A stretch of 9,123 bases of DNA from assembly GCA_964624065.1 (NCBI GenBank), contig CAZUWF010000047.1, positions 1-9,123 on the forward strand. Reading direction: 5' to 3'. This document shows positions 1 to 5,960 of this stretch, in pieces. Below the pieces are notes generated by a model that was given only the letters and a program-made list of their open reading frames with translations, had not been told where the DNA came from and ran no database searches. The position numbers and the translations under genes are program-made. Origin of the DNA: UBA7960 sp964624065. GTDB lineage: Bacteria; Bacteroidota; Bacteroidia; Bacteroidales; UBA7960. Position 1 is the first letter of the stretch, and every line of letters begins with the position of its first letter.

Positions 1-1
1 C

Positions 2-100
2 GGCCACGAATCTATAACCACCACCGAGATTTACACTCATCTCGACAGGGAATACCTGCGCGAGGCAATAATGTGGTTTCATCCCAGGGGGAGGAAATGA
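2..100 (+). CDS. xerD: Tyrosine recombinase XerD, C-terminal end (partial)
   Basis: This is the 3' end of a gene that enters from the left edge; 32 codons and a TGA stop are visible. The reading begins GHESITTTEIYTHLD and ends with HPRGRK. The GH pair matches the conserved catalytic-domain histidine of the tyrosine recombinase family, and the Tyr of EIYTHLD (codon 32-34) is the DNA-cleaving nucleophile. The tail rich in His, Pro and Arg resembles the end of XerD. In the family, XerC and XerD act at dif near the replication terminus to resolve chromosome dimers. The match to XerD rather than XerC or an integron/phage integrase rests only on this short tail. The rest of the protein lies outside the window, so completeness cannot be judged. 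Confidence 0.85.
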   Translation, partial: GHESITTTEIYTHLDREYLREAIMWFHPRGRK

Positions 101-424
101 AGAACCAAGGTTGGGGACTTTAGATTAGTTGAGTAGCCTGACACGATTTAGGGGAAGGTGAAAGGGATTTGAGAAGAATTGCAGGAGGTTGATTGTTTGT
201 ATTTGGTCAGCGCACTCAAAAATCAAAATAATTCAGACCTGGGTCGTGCCAAACCACCCCAGCGAATGCGATGCACATCCAATGATATTTGCCCCATCTG
301 GGATAGGTAAAAATGGAATATGCCCTCGTCCTGACTCCTTTTTTGTTAATGTGTATGTTGATTCGAATCAACCTTATTTCGAGACGACGATAATAACCCT
401 AGGCCTTGAAGCAGCATTGAATAT
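101..424. other. Non-coding spacer between xerD and the first cupin gene
   Basis: No convincing gene is seen in these roughly 320 bases. On the minus strand short open stretches occur in different frames, for example one reading NIIGCASHSLGWFGTTQV at about 233-290, but they are broken by stops and have no start. On the plus strand an open frame with a TTG start at 189, just after GCAGGAGG, runs on to 653. It passes antisense through the cupin gene and resembles nothing I know. The stretch may hold a decayed gene remnant, but this cannot be shown from the sequence alone. Confidence 0.4.
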
Positions 425-736
425 CTACCTTAGGATTTTAAAAACCATAATTCGTGCAAGGGAGTTTCCACTGTTTTTCCAAGCCCTTTCCTCCTTGGAG
501 GTAACAAAAATGGTTTCACCTGGTTCTATTGTCATTTGGGTGCTCGGGGTTACAAAGGTTGCCGTGCCTTCAACACCCGCAAACAAAACATCAAATCGGT
601 TTTGGTGCAACGGGATTGATTCACCGGGCTTCAATGTGAGTAAAATAGCTTGAACACGCTCATCGCTGTGCATGATGCGACCTTCTACTGCCGCTTTAAC
701 TTCCTGAGCATTTTGAGGAATGGTTTTTATGATCAT
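425..736 (-). CDS. Small single-domain cupin-fold protein, degenerate metal site
   Basis: A 103-residue protein spanning one cupin beta-barrel. The pattern is LKPGESIPLHQNRFDVLFAGVEG (from about residue 35), then a turn PGETIFV at residues 72-78 that corresponds to cupin motif 2. Canonical cupins bind a metal through HxH, a Glu and a later His. Here only H44 of the first pair is present, with N46 where the second His would be, and no His occupies the usual motif 2 position (sequence SKEERAWKNSG). It is therefore probably not a standard metal-dependent dioxygenase and may be a ligand-binding or structural cupin. There is no signal peptide, so it should be cytoplasmic. The start ATG overlaps a small palindrome and lacks a Shine-Dalgarno site, as is usual in Bacteroidota. 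It lies on the same strand as the hcp run but 317 bp beyond the next cupin, so co-transcription is doubtful. The substrate is unknown. Confidence 0.7.
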   Translation of the reverse strand: MIIKTIPQNAQEVKAAVEGRIMHSDERVQAILLTLKPGESIPLHQNRFDVLFAGVEGTATFVTPSTQMTIEPGETIFVTSKEERAWKNSGNSLARIMVFKILR

Positions 737-1053
737 ACATTGTTTTATTTACATCTTTTTTTGATTCTTTTTTTCCGGCCATACTTTCTGATCCATAAGA
801 TTACCCCGAACCAACGGTGAATCCACTCTTAGCCCTTCATAAAAAAATGATAGAAATTATGAATTAGAAGAAAATTGGCAGAAAAAAGTATGCAGAGTGC
901 AAAAGCTATTTGAGAAGAAAGCACCACACCTGTCTCCTTAATCCACAAGTAACAATTTTTCGTATGCAGTTGCGAAATTAATCGTCATTCAATTATACCT
1001 TAATTCCCGATGCCATGAAACCACAAACCCAGCAACCGATCAACCCATGAACC
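737..1053. other. AT-rich intergenic region between the two cupin genes
   Basis: These 317 bases contain no open frame of useful length on either strand. The half next to the left-hand cupin (about 741-775) is T-rich on the plus strand, hence A-rich in the untranslated leader of that minus-strand gene, which is a typical Bacteroidota leader. I found no exact TAnnTTTG promoter box on either strand and no strong hairpin. It presumably holds the 3' end of the hcp-side transcript and the promoter of the left-hand cupin. Confidence 0.5.
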
Positions 1054-1380
1054 CTACTGCCCTTTAATCATGGTAAGCAGCATCTTGAAGCGCTCTACAG
1101 CATTAACAGCGTGTGGAATATTGGCAGGCATTATAATGGTTTGGCCAGCCTCAAGGGTGTATGATTTCTGGTCGACGATGATTTCGGCCTTTCCTTCGAG
1201 AATCTGCACCATCGCATCGAACGGGGCAGTATGCTCGCTGAGTGCCTGGCCTTTATCAAAGGCAAAAAGGCTTACGTTGCCAGTAGATTTCTGAAGTACC
1301 CTTTTGCTTACGATACCCTTAGGAGAGTATTCTACAGAGGAGCAAAAGTCAATGATTACTGAAGGTGAAAAAACACTCAT
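1054..1380 (-). CDS. Small cupin-domain protein at the end of the hcp gene run
   Basis: A 108-residue single-domain cupin. From about residue 41 it reads FDKGQALSEHTAPFDAMVQI, then LEGKAEI, an EAGQTIIMP turn (78-85) and ANIPHAV (86-92). H50 and H90 are at positions where cupins place metal ligands, but the HxH pair is reduced to a single His and D55 stands near the usual Glu. Compact cupins with this SEHTAP...MPANIPHA...FKMLLTMIKG pattern recur in anaerobes, and I recall them close to redox or Hcp genes. That association is recollection, not shown here. There is no signal peptide, so it is probably cytoplasmic. It starts 75 bp after the BFD-like gene, with a strong hairpin between them ending 17 bases before this ATG, so its expression could be set separately. 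Possible roles are sensing or binding a small ligand or a metal. No reaction can be assigned. Confidence 0.8.
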   Translation of the reverse strand: MSVFSPSVIIDFCSSVEYSPKGIVSKRVLQKSTGNVSLFAFDKGQALSEHTAPFDAMVQILEGKAEIIVDQKSYTLEAGQTIIMPANIPHAVNAVERFKMLLTMIKGQ

Positions 1381-1397
1381 AAACTTTAAGGTTTTAA

Positions 1398-1429
1398 TTG
1401 GCAGGAGGCAATACCATACCTCCTGCCAA
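1398..1429 (-). terminator. Strong 11-bp-stem hairpin between BFD-like gene and cupin
   Basis: TTGGCAGGAGG (1398-1408) and CCTCCTGCCAA (1419-1429) are perfect reverse complements around a 10-base loop. In the transcribed (minus) direction the stem is followed by TTAAAACC, a poor U-tract, so it is not a classic intrinsic terminator. Its base lies 17 nt before the cupin ATG. It may be a leaky terminator or attenuator, a 3'-end stabiliser for the upstream mRNA, or a fold that affects cupin translation. Confidence 0.6.
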
Positions 1430-1455
1430 CTGGTTAATGATTTCCGTACGAGCCA

Positions 1456-1677
1456 CTACCCATTAATCTCATCGAGGATGTCCTGAATATCGTCAATGCA
1501 TCCGCCACAAANNNNNNNNNNCACCACTTCCTCGCCGCCGCGCTCGAGGATCGACGTTCCCGCTTCGGTGGCGTCTTGCACCTCCTCAACAGAGGTCAAT
1601 CCCTTTTCTTTAATGGCATCAGCAATTTTGCCGTAGGTGATGTCGTTGCAGTTGCAAATAACTTCGTTTCGATCCAT
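1456..1677 (-). CDS. BFD-like [2Fe-2S]-binding protein, interrupted by an assembly gap
   Basis: A small protein of the bacterioferritin-associated ferredoxin (BFD)-like domain family. The N-terminus MDRNEVICNCNDIT supplies the CxC pair (C8, C10) and the C-terminal part supplies CGGC followed by IDDIQDILDEI. Members usually place 31-33 residues between these pairs and bind one [2Fe-2S] cluster through four Cys. They serve as electron donors or as domains of nitrite reductases and similar enzymes. Here EAGTS brings the count to 32, exactly where CGGC is expected. Instead about 11 GC-rich codons (SILERGGEEVV) and ten Ns intervene before CGGC, so this region is probably misassembled and the true protein about 15 residues shorter. 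It lies between the outer-membrane barrel and a cupin on the hcp strand. A role passing electrons in the same stress response is inference. Confidence 0.8.
   Translation of the reverse strand: MDRNEVICNCNDITYGKIADAIKEKGLTSVEEVQDATEAGTSILERGGEEVVXXXXCGGCIDDIQDILDEING
1512..1521. other. Assembly gap of 10 Ns
   Basis: Ten undetermined bases lie within the BFD-like gene. The size looks like a placeholder, so the true distance is unknown. The adjacent bases 1522-1554 are strikingly rich in G and C compared with the window and break the expected spacing of the cluster-binding cysteines. Confidence 0.95.
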
Positions 1678-1717
1678 TTTGGTACAATTTTTAGGTTTAC
1701 AAGTGTGTTTTCACCTG

Positions 1718-1725
1718 CAAAAATA
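1718..1725 (-). promoter_or_regulatory. Candidate Bacteroidota -7 box before BFD-like gene
   Basis: Read on the minus strand this is TATTTTTG, an exact match to the TAnnTTTG box used by the Bacteroidota primary sigma factor, 40 bp before the BFD-like start. The nearest TTG upstream is only 11 bp away, too close for a normal -33 element, so this is a half-supported promoter. Confidence 0.3.
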
Positions 1726-1797
1726 AAGCTTTTAACCAATTTTGCCCTGATTGGCAGAAGTTTTACCACTATTCCTTAATTTAAACTACCAAGGTGA

Positions 1798-3054
1798 TTA
1801 GTTCGAAATTAACGTGGGCCTTATGACAAACATAACCCACAACCAATTTTGAGTTTTCCGGTAGTTGCCTGATTTTAGCCTTTCTAAGCTACTTGAGCCG
1901 AACATTTGCGAGTATCCCCCCCTTATAGTGGCTCTCGGGCTCAATGTAAATCCAGCAATTAAATCTATTTCGGTACCGAAAAAAGAGTCCATCGAACCGG
2001 CAGTATTCCCAGCCTGGGTAATTTTACCATCGGCATAAAACAAATGACCCATCGCCTGGATGGTCAATCCCTTATTTCTATGGGTAAAGTTAACGTAGGG
2101 ATTGAAAAGTCCCACATTATTTGTATGGTTGCCAACATAGAAATAATCCATATGGCCATTAAATGCGTGATTGGTACCGTAGAGAGGGCTGAAGGATCTG
2201 TTAACCACGTTGTTTCCTTGCCATGCATCCATATCTGTTCCAGAAAGCAATTCAAAACCCAAGCTAGCGTTTAGTTTTGGCGAAAAACCATAATCTGCTT
2301 CTGCGGCCATGTAGAATGCCGAAAGCTTGCGGTTGGCTCCATCCCGACCCGTTTGAATGTAACTCGATGCAGAAAGGTTTAGGCCGGCCGGATTCAGGAT
2401 AACCCGCCCACCCGTAGTTTGGCTGTAAACGGTTTTGGAATCCCGTTGAATGCCATTGTTTAAAAACAAAAGACTTAGTGCACCAATATTGAATTTGGTG
2501 TGGAACCAAGCATACTGAATTGCCTTGTAGTTGTTTAGGGTATAATCTGTAAAAACCCTGTTCTCCGCCGTTTGATTAAAGGCAAAACCAGCATGCAATT
2601 GCGACTTATCATTGAGGTTGAATTTAAGCAAGGCCAAATCATGGCTCCTGCCCTGTTGGGCCCAGTCCACATTCCCAAAAATCCTGGCATTGTCATACAC
2701 CAGTTCCTGCCTCCCAAGTTTCACGTTAAAACCCTTTGCTAGTTTCACTTCTGCCCACGCCTCGTGAATGCTTGAATTGACGTCAGAACGGTTTAGTTGC
2801 ATAACTTCACCCCAAACCCTAACATCCTGCAAGCTGACAAAAAACAAAACGTCCTCTGACTTGAAATTGAAGTTCAGGCGCGTTCTCTGGGAGGTAAAGA
2901 AAGCTGCTTTTTCGTTATCGGCGATAAGGCTTGAAAACCCGTGCCGATATTCGACCCTCGGCCTCAATTCGGCGGTAAGAGTAAACTGTGCAAAAGTGTT
3001 GCCCACCAATAAAAGCAAAATGGCAGATAAGGTTGTTTTAATCAAGATTTTCAT
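1798..3054 (-). CDS. Secreted outer-membrane beta-barrel, alginate-export (AlgE-like) family
   Basis: A 418-residue protein with a clear signal peptide: MKILIKTTLSAILLLLVGNTFAQ has a basic start, a hydrophobic core and an A-Q cleavage site near residue 22. The mature part begins FTLTAELRPRVEYRHGF, followed by SQRTRLNFNFK and LGRQELVYDNARIFGNVDW. The alternating aromatic and polar residues are those of a large outer-membrane barrel, and the opening motifs are typical of the alginate_exp family in Bacteroidota. Pseudomonas AlgE exports alginate through an 18-stranded barrel, but family members here occur without alginate genes and probably act as general porins or anion/solute channels. It starts 67 bp after hcp, with a strong hairpin between, and ends 120 bp before the BFD-like gene. 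Its place after hcp suggests passage of a nitrogen-oxide-related solute, which is inference. A carbohydrate porin is the alternative. Confidence 0.8.
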   Translation of the reverse strand: MKILIKTTLSAILLLLVGNTFAQFTLTAELRPRVEYRHGFSSLIADNEKAAFFTSQRTRLNFNFKSEDVLFFVSLQDVRVWGEVMQLNRSDVNSSIHEAWAEVKLAKGFNVKLGRQELVYDNARIFGNVDWAQQGRSHDLALLKFNLNDKSQLHAGFAFNQTAENRVFTDYTLNNYKAIQYAWFHTKFNIGALSLLFLNNGIQRDSKTVYSQTTGGRVILNPAGLNLSASSYIQTGRDGANRKLSAFYMAAEADYGFSPKLNASLGFELLSGTDMDAWQGNNVVNRSFSPLYGTNHAFNGHMDYFYVGNHTNNVGLFNPYVNFTHRNKGLTIQAMGHLFYADGKITQAGNTAGSMDSFFGTEIDLIAGFTLSPRATIRGGYSQMFGSSSLERLKSGNYRKTQNWLWVMFVIRPTLISN

Positions 3055-3083
3055 AGCTTATTTGTTTTTGATGGTTCGATTAA

Positions 3084-3110
3084 CCTGCCGCCGCTTTTAG
3101 CCGCGGCAGG
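3084..3110 (-). terminator. Hairpin between hcp and the outer-membrane barrel gene
   Basis: CCTGCCGC (3084-3091) pairs perfectly with GCGGCAGG (3103-3110). One C-C mismatch is followed by three further pairs (GCT/AGC) and a TTT loop. It begins 11 bp after the hcp stop. In the minus direction it is followed only by TTAATCG, so termination would be partial at best. A role in protecting hcp mRNA 3' ends or lowering transcription into the porin is plausible. Confidence 0.6.
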
Positions 3111-3121
3111 ATTTATTAATG

Positions 3122-4780
3122 TTAGTTAAGGAAAATCTTCATATCTCCGTCAACAGTACCTATTGGCGCAATACCAAAGTTTTGAACCAACACATTAGCC
3201 ACGTTAGGCGAAAGGAAAGCAGGCAGTGTTGGCCCCAAATGGATGTTTTTAACTCCGAGGTAAAGAAGTGCCAGCAATACGATTACTGCCTTTTGCTCGT
3301 ACCAGGCAATGTTGAAGGCGATTGGCAAATCGTTAATGTCGTTTAGCTCAAAAACTTCCTTGAGTTTAAGTGCTATGACTGCAAGACTATAGCTGTCGTT
3401 GCACTGGCCAGCATCTAGTACTCGGGGTATTCCTCCAATGGTTCCTAGCGGCAACTTGTTGTATCGGTACTTGGCACAACCTGCAGTAAGAATAACAGTA
3501 TCTTTTGGAAGAGCCTCAGCAAATTGAGTGTAATAATCGCGGTCATTCATGCGGCCATCGCAACCAGCCATCACAAAAAACTTGCGTATGGCACCTGACT
3601 TAACTGCCTCTACTATCTTGTCGGCAAGTTGAAGCACTTGGTTGTGTGCAAACCCACCAATTATTTCGCCCGTTTCAATTTCTACAGGGGGTTGACATTT
3701 TTTGGCGTGCTCAATAACCAATGAGAAATCCTTGCGACCGCCGTTGTAGCGGTCGGAAACGTGCTTTGCACCCTCTAAACCTGATGCACCTGTAGTGTAG
3801 ATGCGGTCGGCGTAAGTGGCACTTTTCAATGGGGGCACTATGCAATTTGTGGTGAACAGGATTGGCCCGTTGAAAGATTCGAACTCTTCGCGCTGCTTCC
3901 ACCAAGCATTGCCATAGTTACCCACAAAATGGTCGTACTTCTTGAAGGCAGGATAATAGTTTGCCGGAAGCATCTCGCTATGGGTATAAACATCAACACC
4001 GGTTCCTTGGGTTTGCTCAAGCAGGTCCTCCATATCGCGCAGGTCGTGCCCACTTATCAAAATTGCCGGATTGTTTCTTACTCCGATGTTAACTTTTGTT
4101 ATTTCGGGGTTTCCGTATGCATTGGTATTTGCCTTGTCCAAAAGAGCCATAACTTCAACGCCATATTTTCCGCACTCGAGAACCAAACCTGTCAACTCAT
4201 CCACCAAAAGGTTGTCGTTAAGGGTTGCAGCAAGGCCTTTCTGCATGAAAGCAAAGATATTCTTTGAGGTTTTGCCAAGGTTAAAGGCGTGCTCAGCGTA
4301 GGCAGCCATACCCTTTATGCCATAGATTAACAGTTCGCGCAAAGAACGGACATCTTCGTTCGACGACATTTGCAAAACGCCTACTTGAAGGGTCTTCATA
4401 CCGTACTCAACCGAGGATTTTGGTGTCCAGGTGGCGGCCGCTGGCATATCTTTGGGGTCAATTTTCACCCCTTCCCCAGCAAGTTGTTTTGCAAATTTTT
4501 TCCTGAGTTCGAACCCTTGGTCCAGTTTCTCCTCGAAACGATGGTGATCGAAGTTTGCATTGGTGATGGTCATGAAAAGACCCTCGAAAACAAACTGATC
4601 TACCTCTGGGTTCTCGATCCCGTTTTCCCTCCCCATTTCGGCATAAACCGAAAGGCCGCGAAGGAAATACAACAAAACATCTTGGATACCTGCCACCTCG
4701 GGGGTTTTACCGCAAACGCCCTTGATTGTGCAGCCGGTTCCCTTGGCAGCCTCCTGGCATTGAAAACAGAACATGCTCAT
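3122..4780 (-). CDS. hcp: Hydroxylamine reductase / hybrid-cluster protein Hcp (class I)
   Basis: A full-length 552-residue Hcp. The family reduces hydroxylamine to ammonia and water in vitro. In E. coli, Hcp works as a nitric oxide reductase and protein S-nitrosylase under anaerobiosis. C5, C8, C17 and C23 form a Cx2Cx8Cx5C motif, the [4Fe-4S] type found in strict anaerobes, unlike the longer E. coli motif. All hybrid-cluster ligands are present: H245 (SGHDL), E269 (HSEML), C313 (TTNCIVPP), C407 (MAGCDGR, the persulfide position), C435 (TAGCAKY), C460 (GQCNDSY), E495 and K497 (WYEQKAV). The numbering is one above that of Desulfovibrio. The ATG at 4780 gives MSMFCFQC; M3 is an equally good start and matches the usual MFC beginning. 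It should be cytoplasmic. No Hcr reductase gene is adjacent, so the upstream Fe-S protein is a candidate electron partner. A long palindrome about 175 bp upstream suggests repression or activation of this gene. Confidence 0.97.
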   Translation of the reverse strand: MSMFCFQCQEAAKGTGCTIKGVCGKTPEVAGIQDVLLYFLRGLSVYAEMGRENGIENPEVDQFVFEGLFMTITNANFDHHRFEEKLDQGFELRKKFAKQLAGEGVKIDPKDMPAAATWTPKSSVEYGMKTLQVGVLQMSSNEDVRSLRELLIYGIKGMAAYAEHAFNLGKTSKNIFAFMQKGLAATLNDNLLVDELTGLVLECGKYGVEVMALLDKANTNAYGNPEITKVNIGVRNNPAILISGHDLRDMEDLLEQTQGTGVDVYTHSEMLPANYYPAFKKYDHFVGNYGNAWWKQREEFESFNGPILFTTNCIVPPLKSATYADRIYTTGASGLEGAKHVSDRYNGGRKDFSLVIEHAKKCQPPVEIETGEIIGGFAHNQVLQLADKIVEAVKSGAIRKFFVMAGCDGRMNDRDYYTQFAEALPKDTVILTAGCAKYRYNKLPLGTIGGIPRVLDAGQCNDSYSLAVIALKLKEVFELNDINDLPIAFNIAWYEQKAVIVLLALLYLGVKNIHLGPTLPAFLSPNVANVLVQNFGIAPIGTVDGDMKIFLN

Positions 4781-4948
4781 AGTTTTTGATTTTTTTAAAT
4801 TTAAACAGTTTACCTTTTTATTTTTTGCACCATTGTTGGGTTATTTGAAACAAGGGTTGCCTTTTCTCTTTTTTGGTTGTGTGTGATTGCCGTTAAACTT
4901 CTTTCACACCATTAGCACTACCCTCGGGGGCCAATATTCCTCAAACTA

Positions 4949-4956
4949 CAAACATA
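4949..4956 (-). promoter_or_regulatory. Candidate hcp promoter -7 box
   Basis: On the minus strand this reads TATGTTTG, an exact TAnnTTTG match, and would give hcp a leader of about 165 nt. No TTG occurs at the proper -33 distance. The long inverted repeat overlaps the box and fills the spacer instead, which fits a regulated promoter with a poor -33 element. Confidence 0.35.
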
Positions 4957-4977
4957 TTTCAAAATCATTGAAATATG
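4953..4977. promoter_or_regulatory. Inverted-repeat operator candidate upstream of hcp
   Basis: CATATTTCA (4953-4961) and TGAAATATG (4969-4977) are perfect 9-bp arms around the 7-bp spacer AAATCAT. The symmetry continues imperfectly outward (AAAC on the left, GTTT on the right). A 25-bp dyad of this size suits a dimeric regulator. The candidates are the Rrf2 protein encoded two genes upstream, whose family binds dyads of about 23-27 bp, or a Crp/Fnr-type HcpR not in this window. Because it overlaps the -7 box and the interval upstream of it, repression is the simpler model. It lies between the Fe-S gene and hcp, so it could control hcp separately from the regulator. Confidence 0.6.
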
Positions 4978-5034
4978 GTTTGCCAAAACCCCTCAACTCC
5001 TAAGCTTCTAAATATGGCGTAGCTTGCCATGCAA

Positions 5035-5922
5035 CTAAATCCATTCCTCGCTCAAAACTTCGCCCCTAAGGCCAATGACCATTGCCTTTACGGGCACTTT
5101 ACGTGAGGCCGATTGTGCGGCCAACTTTGCAACTTGGAGCAAACCCGAACAACATGGCACTTCCATAATCATTACCGTAAGGGTGTTGATTTTGGCATTG
5201 TCAATCATTGCGGCGAGTTTCTCCACATATATTTCCTTCCCGCTGTCAAGCTTGGGGCATGCAATAGCCAGTCCCTTGCCCTTGAGATGCTTGCTGTGAA
5301 AATTTCCCATACTGAAGGCCACGCAGTCGGCCGCGAGAAGTACATCGGCATGCTGAAAATATGGCGCCTGTGGATTAACCAGGTGCAACTGCACTGGCCA
5401 CTGCCGCAATTCTGATGGTTGGTCTGCTTGTTGGCCAGCGGCTGCGGCAACGGGGCTTGGCATATCAAATGACATTGCACGGGCGCCCGGACATCCGCCA
5501 CCGTGCCCATGTTGGTGTTGTTGGATATTTGGTTCCATTGTTTGTTCGTTTTTGAATTTATTGAGCTTACTTAGATCAACATCGAGATTTTTGTCCTTAA
5601 TGTATTTTATTCCTTGCACGGCGAACTCGTGCTGGTCGTGGTCAATTAGATGGTTGAGGTGGGCAAGGATGGTTTTCTCGCCTTTGGGCGAAATGAGGTC
5701 CATTACCCTAACCTCATCATAGGGCTCGGCCTCCCGTTCTTCTAGCGTAATGGCACCAACCGGACATTCTCCTATGCACGCTCCAAGGCCGTCACAATAT
5801 AGGTCACTTATCATTCGGGCCTTGCCATCAATTAGTTGCAATGCCCCTTCGTGGCAGCCGTCGATGCAAAGACCGCAGCCGTTACAGAGTTCTTCGTCGA
5901 TCTTTATTATTGTTCTTTTCAT
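5035..5922 (-). CDS. Two-part Fe-S protein: ferredoxin domain plus Cys-rich C-terminal domain
   Basis: A 295-residue cytoplasmic protein. Residues 8-60 form a ferredoxin-like domain. The first motif CNGCGLCIDGC gives C13, C16, C19 and C23. The second, CDGLGACIGECP, gives C43, C49 and C53, with Leu at residue 46 where the fourth Cys would be, so the second cluster may be [3Fe-4S] or use another ligand. A linker follows with the His-rich stretch HQHGHGGGC (136-144). The C-terminal domain has C200 (AADC), ACPKLD (C222) and MEVPCCSGL (C257, C258), a conserved set in a family found beside hcp and related genes in anaerobes. It probably carries electrons or handles clusters or persulfide; no reaction is proven. 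It starts 38 bp after the Rrf2 regulator on the same strand, probably the same operon, and hcp follows 254 bp later from its own likely promoter. Confidence 0.85.
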   Translation of the reverse strand: MKRTIIKIDEELCNGCGLCIDGCHEGALQLIDGKARMISDLYCDGLGACIGECPVGAITLEEREAEPYDEVRVMDLISPKGEKTILAHLNHLIDHDQHEFAVQGIKYIKDKNLDVDLSKLNKFKNEQTMEPNIQQHQHGHGGGCPGARAMSFDMPSPVAAAAGQQADQPSELRQWPVQLHLVNPQAPYFQHADVLLAADCVAFSMGNFHSKHLKGKGLAIACPKLDSGKEIYVEKLAAMIDNAKINTLTVMIMEVPCCSGLLQVAKLAAQSASRKVPVKAMVIGLRGEVLSEEWI

Positions 5923-5960
5923 TTTGCTTGATTTCTAAATTCGAAAAATTGATGTTTTGG

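Noticed and set aside
233..290. Minus-strand stretch reading NIIGCASHSLGWFGTTQV
   Set aside because: Protein-like but very short, bounded by stops and with no start; I could not assign it to any family.
189..653. 154-codon plus-strand open frame with TTG start and upstream GCAGGAGG
   Set aside because: It runs antisense through the well-supported cupin gene, resembles no known family, and Bacteroidota starts rarely rely on strong Shine-Dalgarno sites; most likely a chance frame.
728..737. Palindrome TATGATCATA overlapping the start of the left cupin
   Set aside because: Only 10 bp and arises partly from the ATG and the Met-Ile-Ile codons.
3711..4301. Several open frames on both strands inside hcp
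   Set aside because: They are shadows of the hcp reading frame, which has every family ligand intact.
4794..4805. Perfect palindrome TTTAAATTTAAA upstream of hcp
   Set aside because: Low-complexity A/T sequence next to T-runs; such palindromes are expected by chance.
5931..5949. ATTTCTAAATTCGAAAAAT between rrf2 and the Fe-S gene, resembling the hcp palindrome
   Set aside because: 13 of 19 positions agree, but arm spacing differs (7 versus 9 between TTTC and GAAA) and the A/T-rich background makes this weak.
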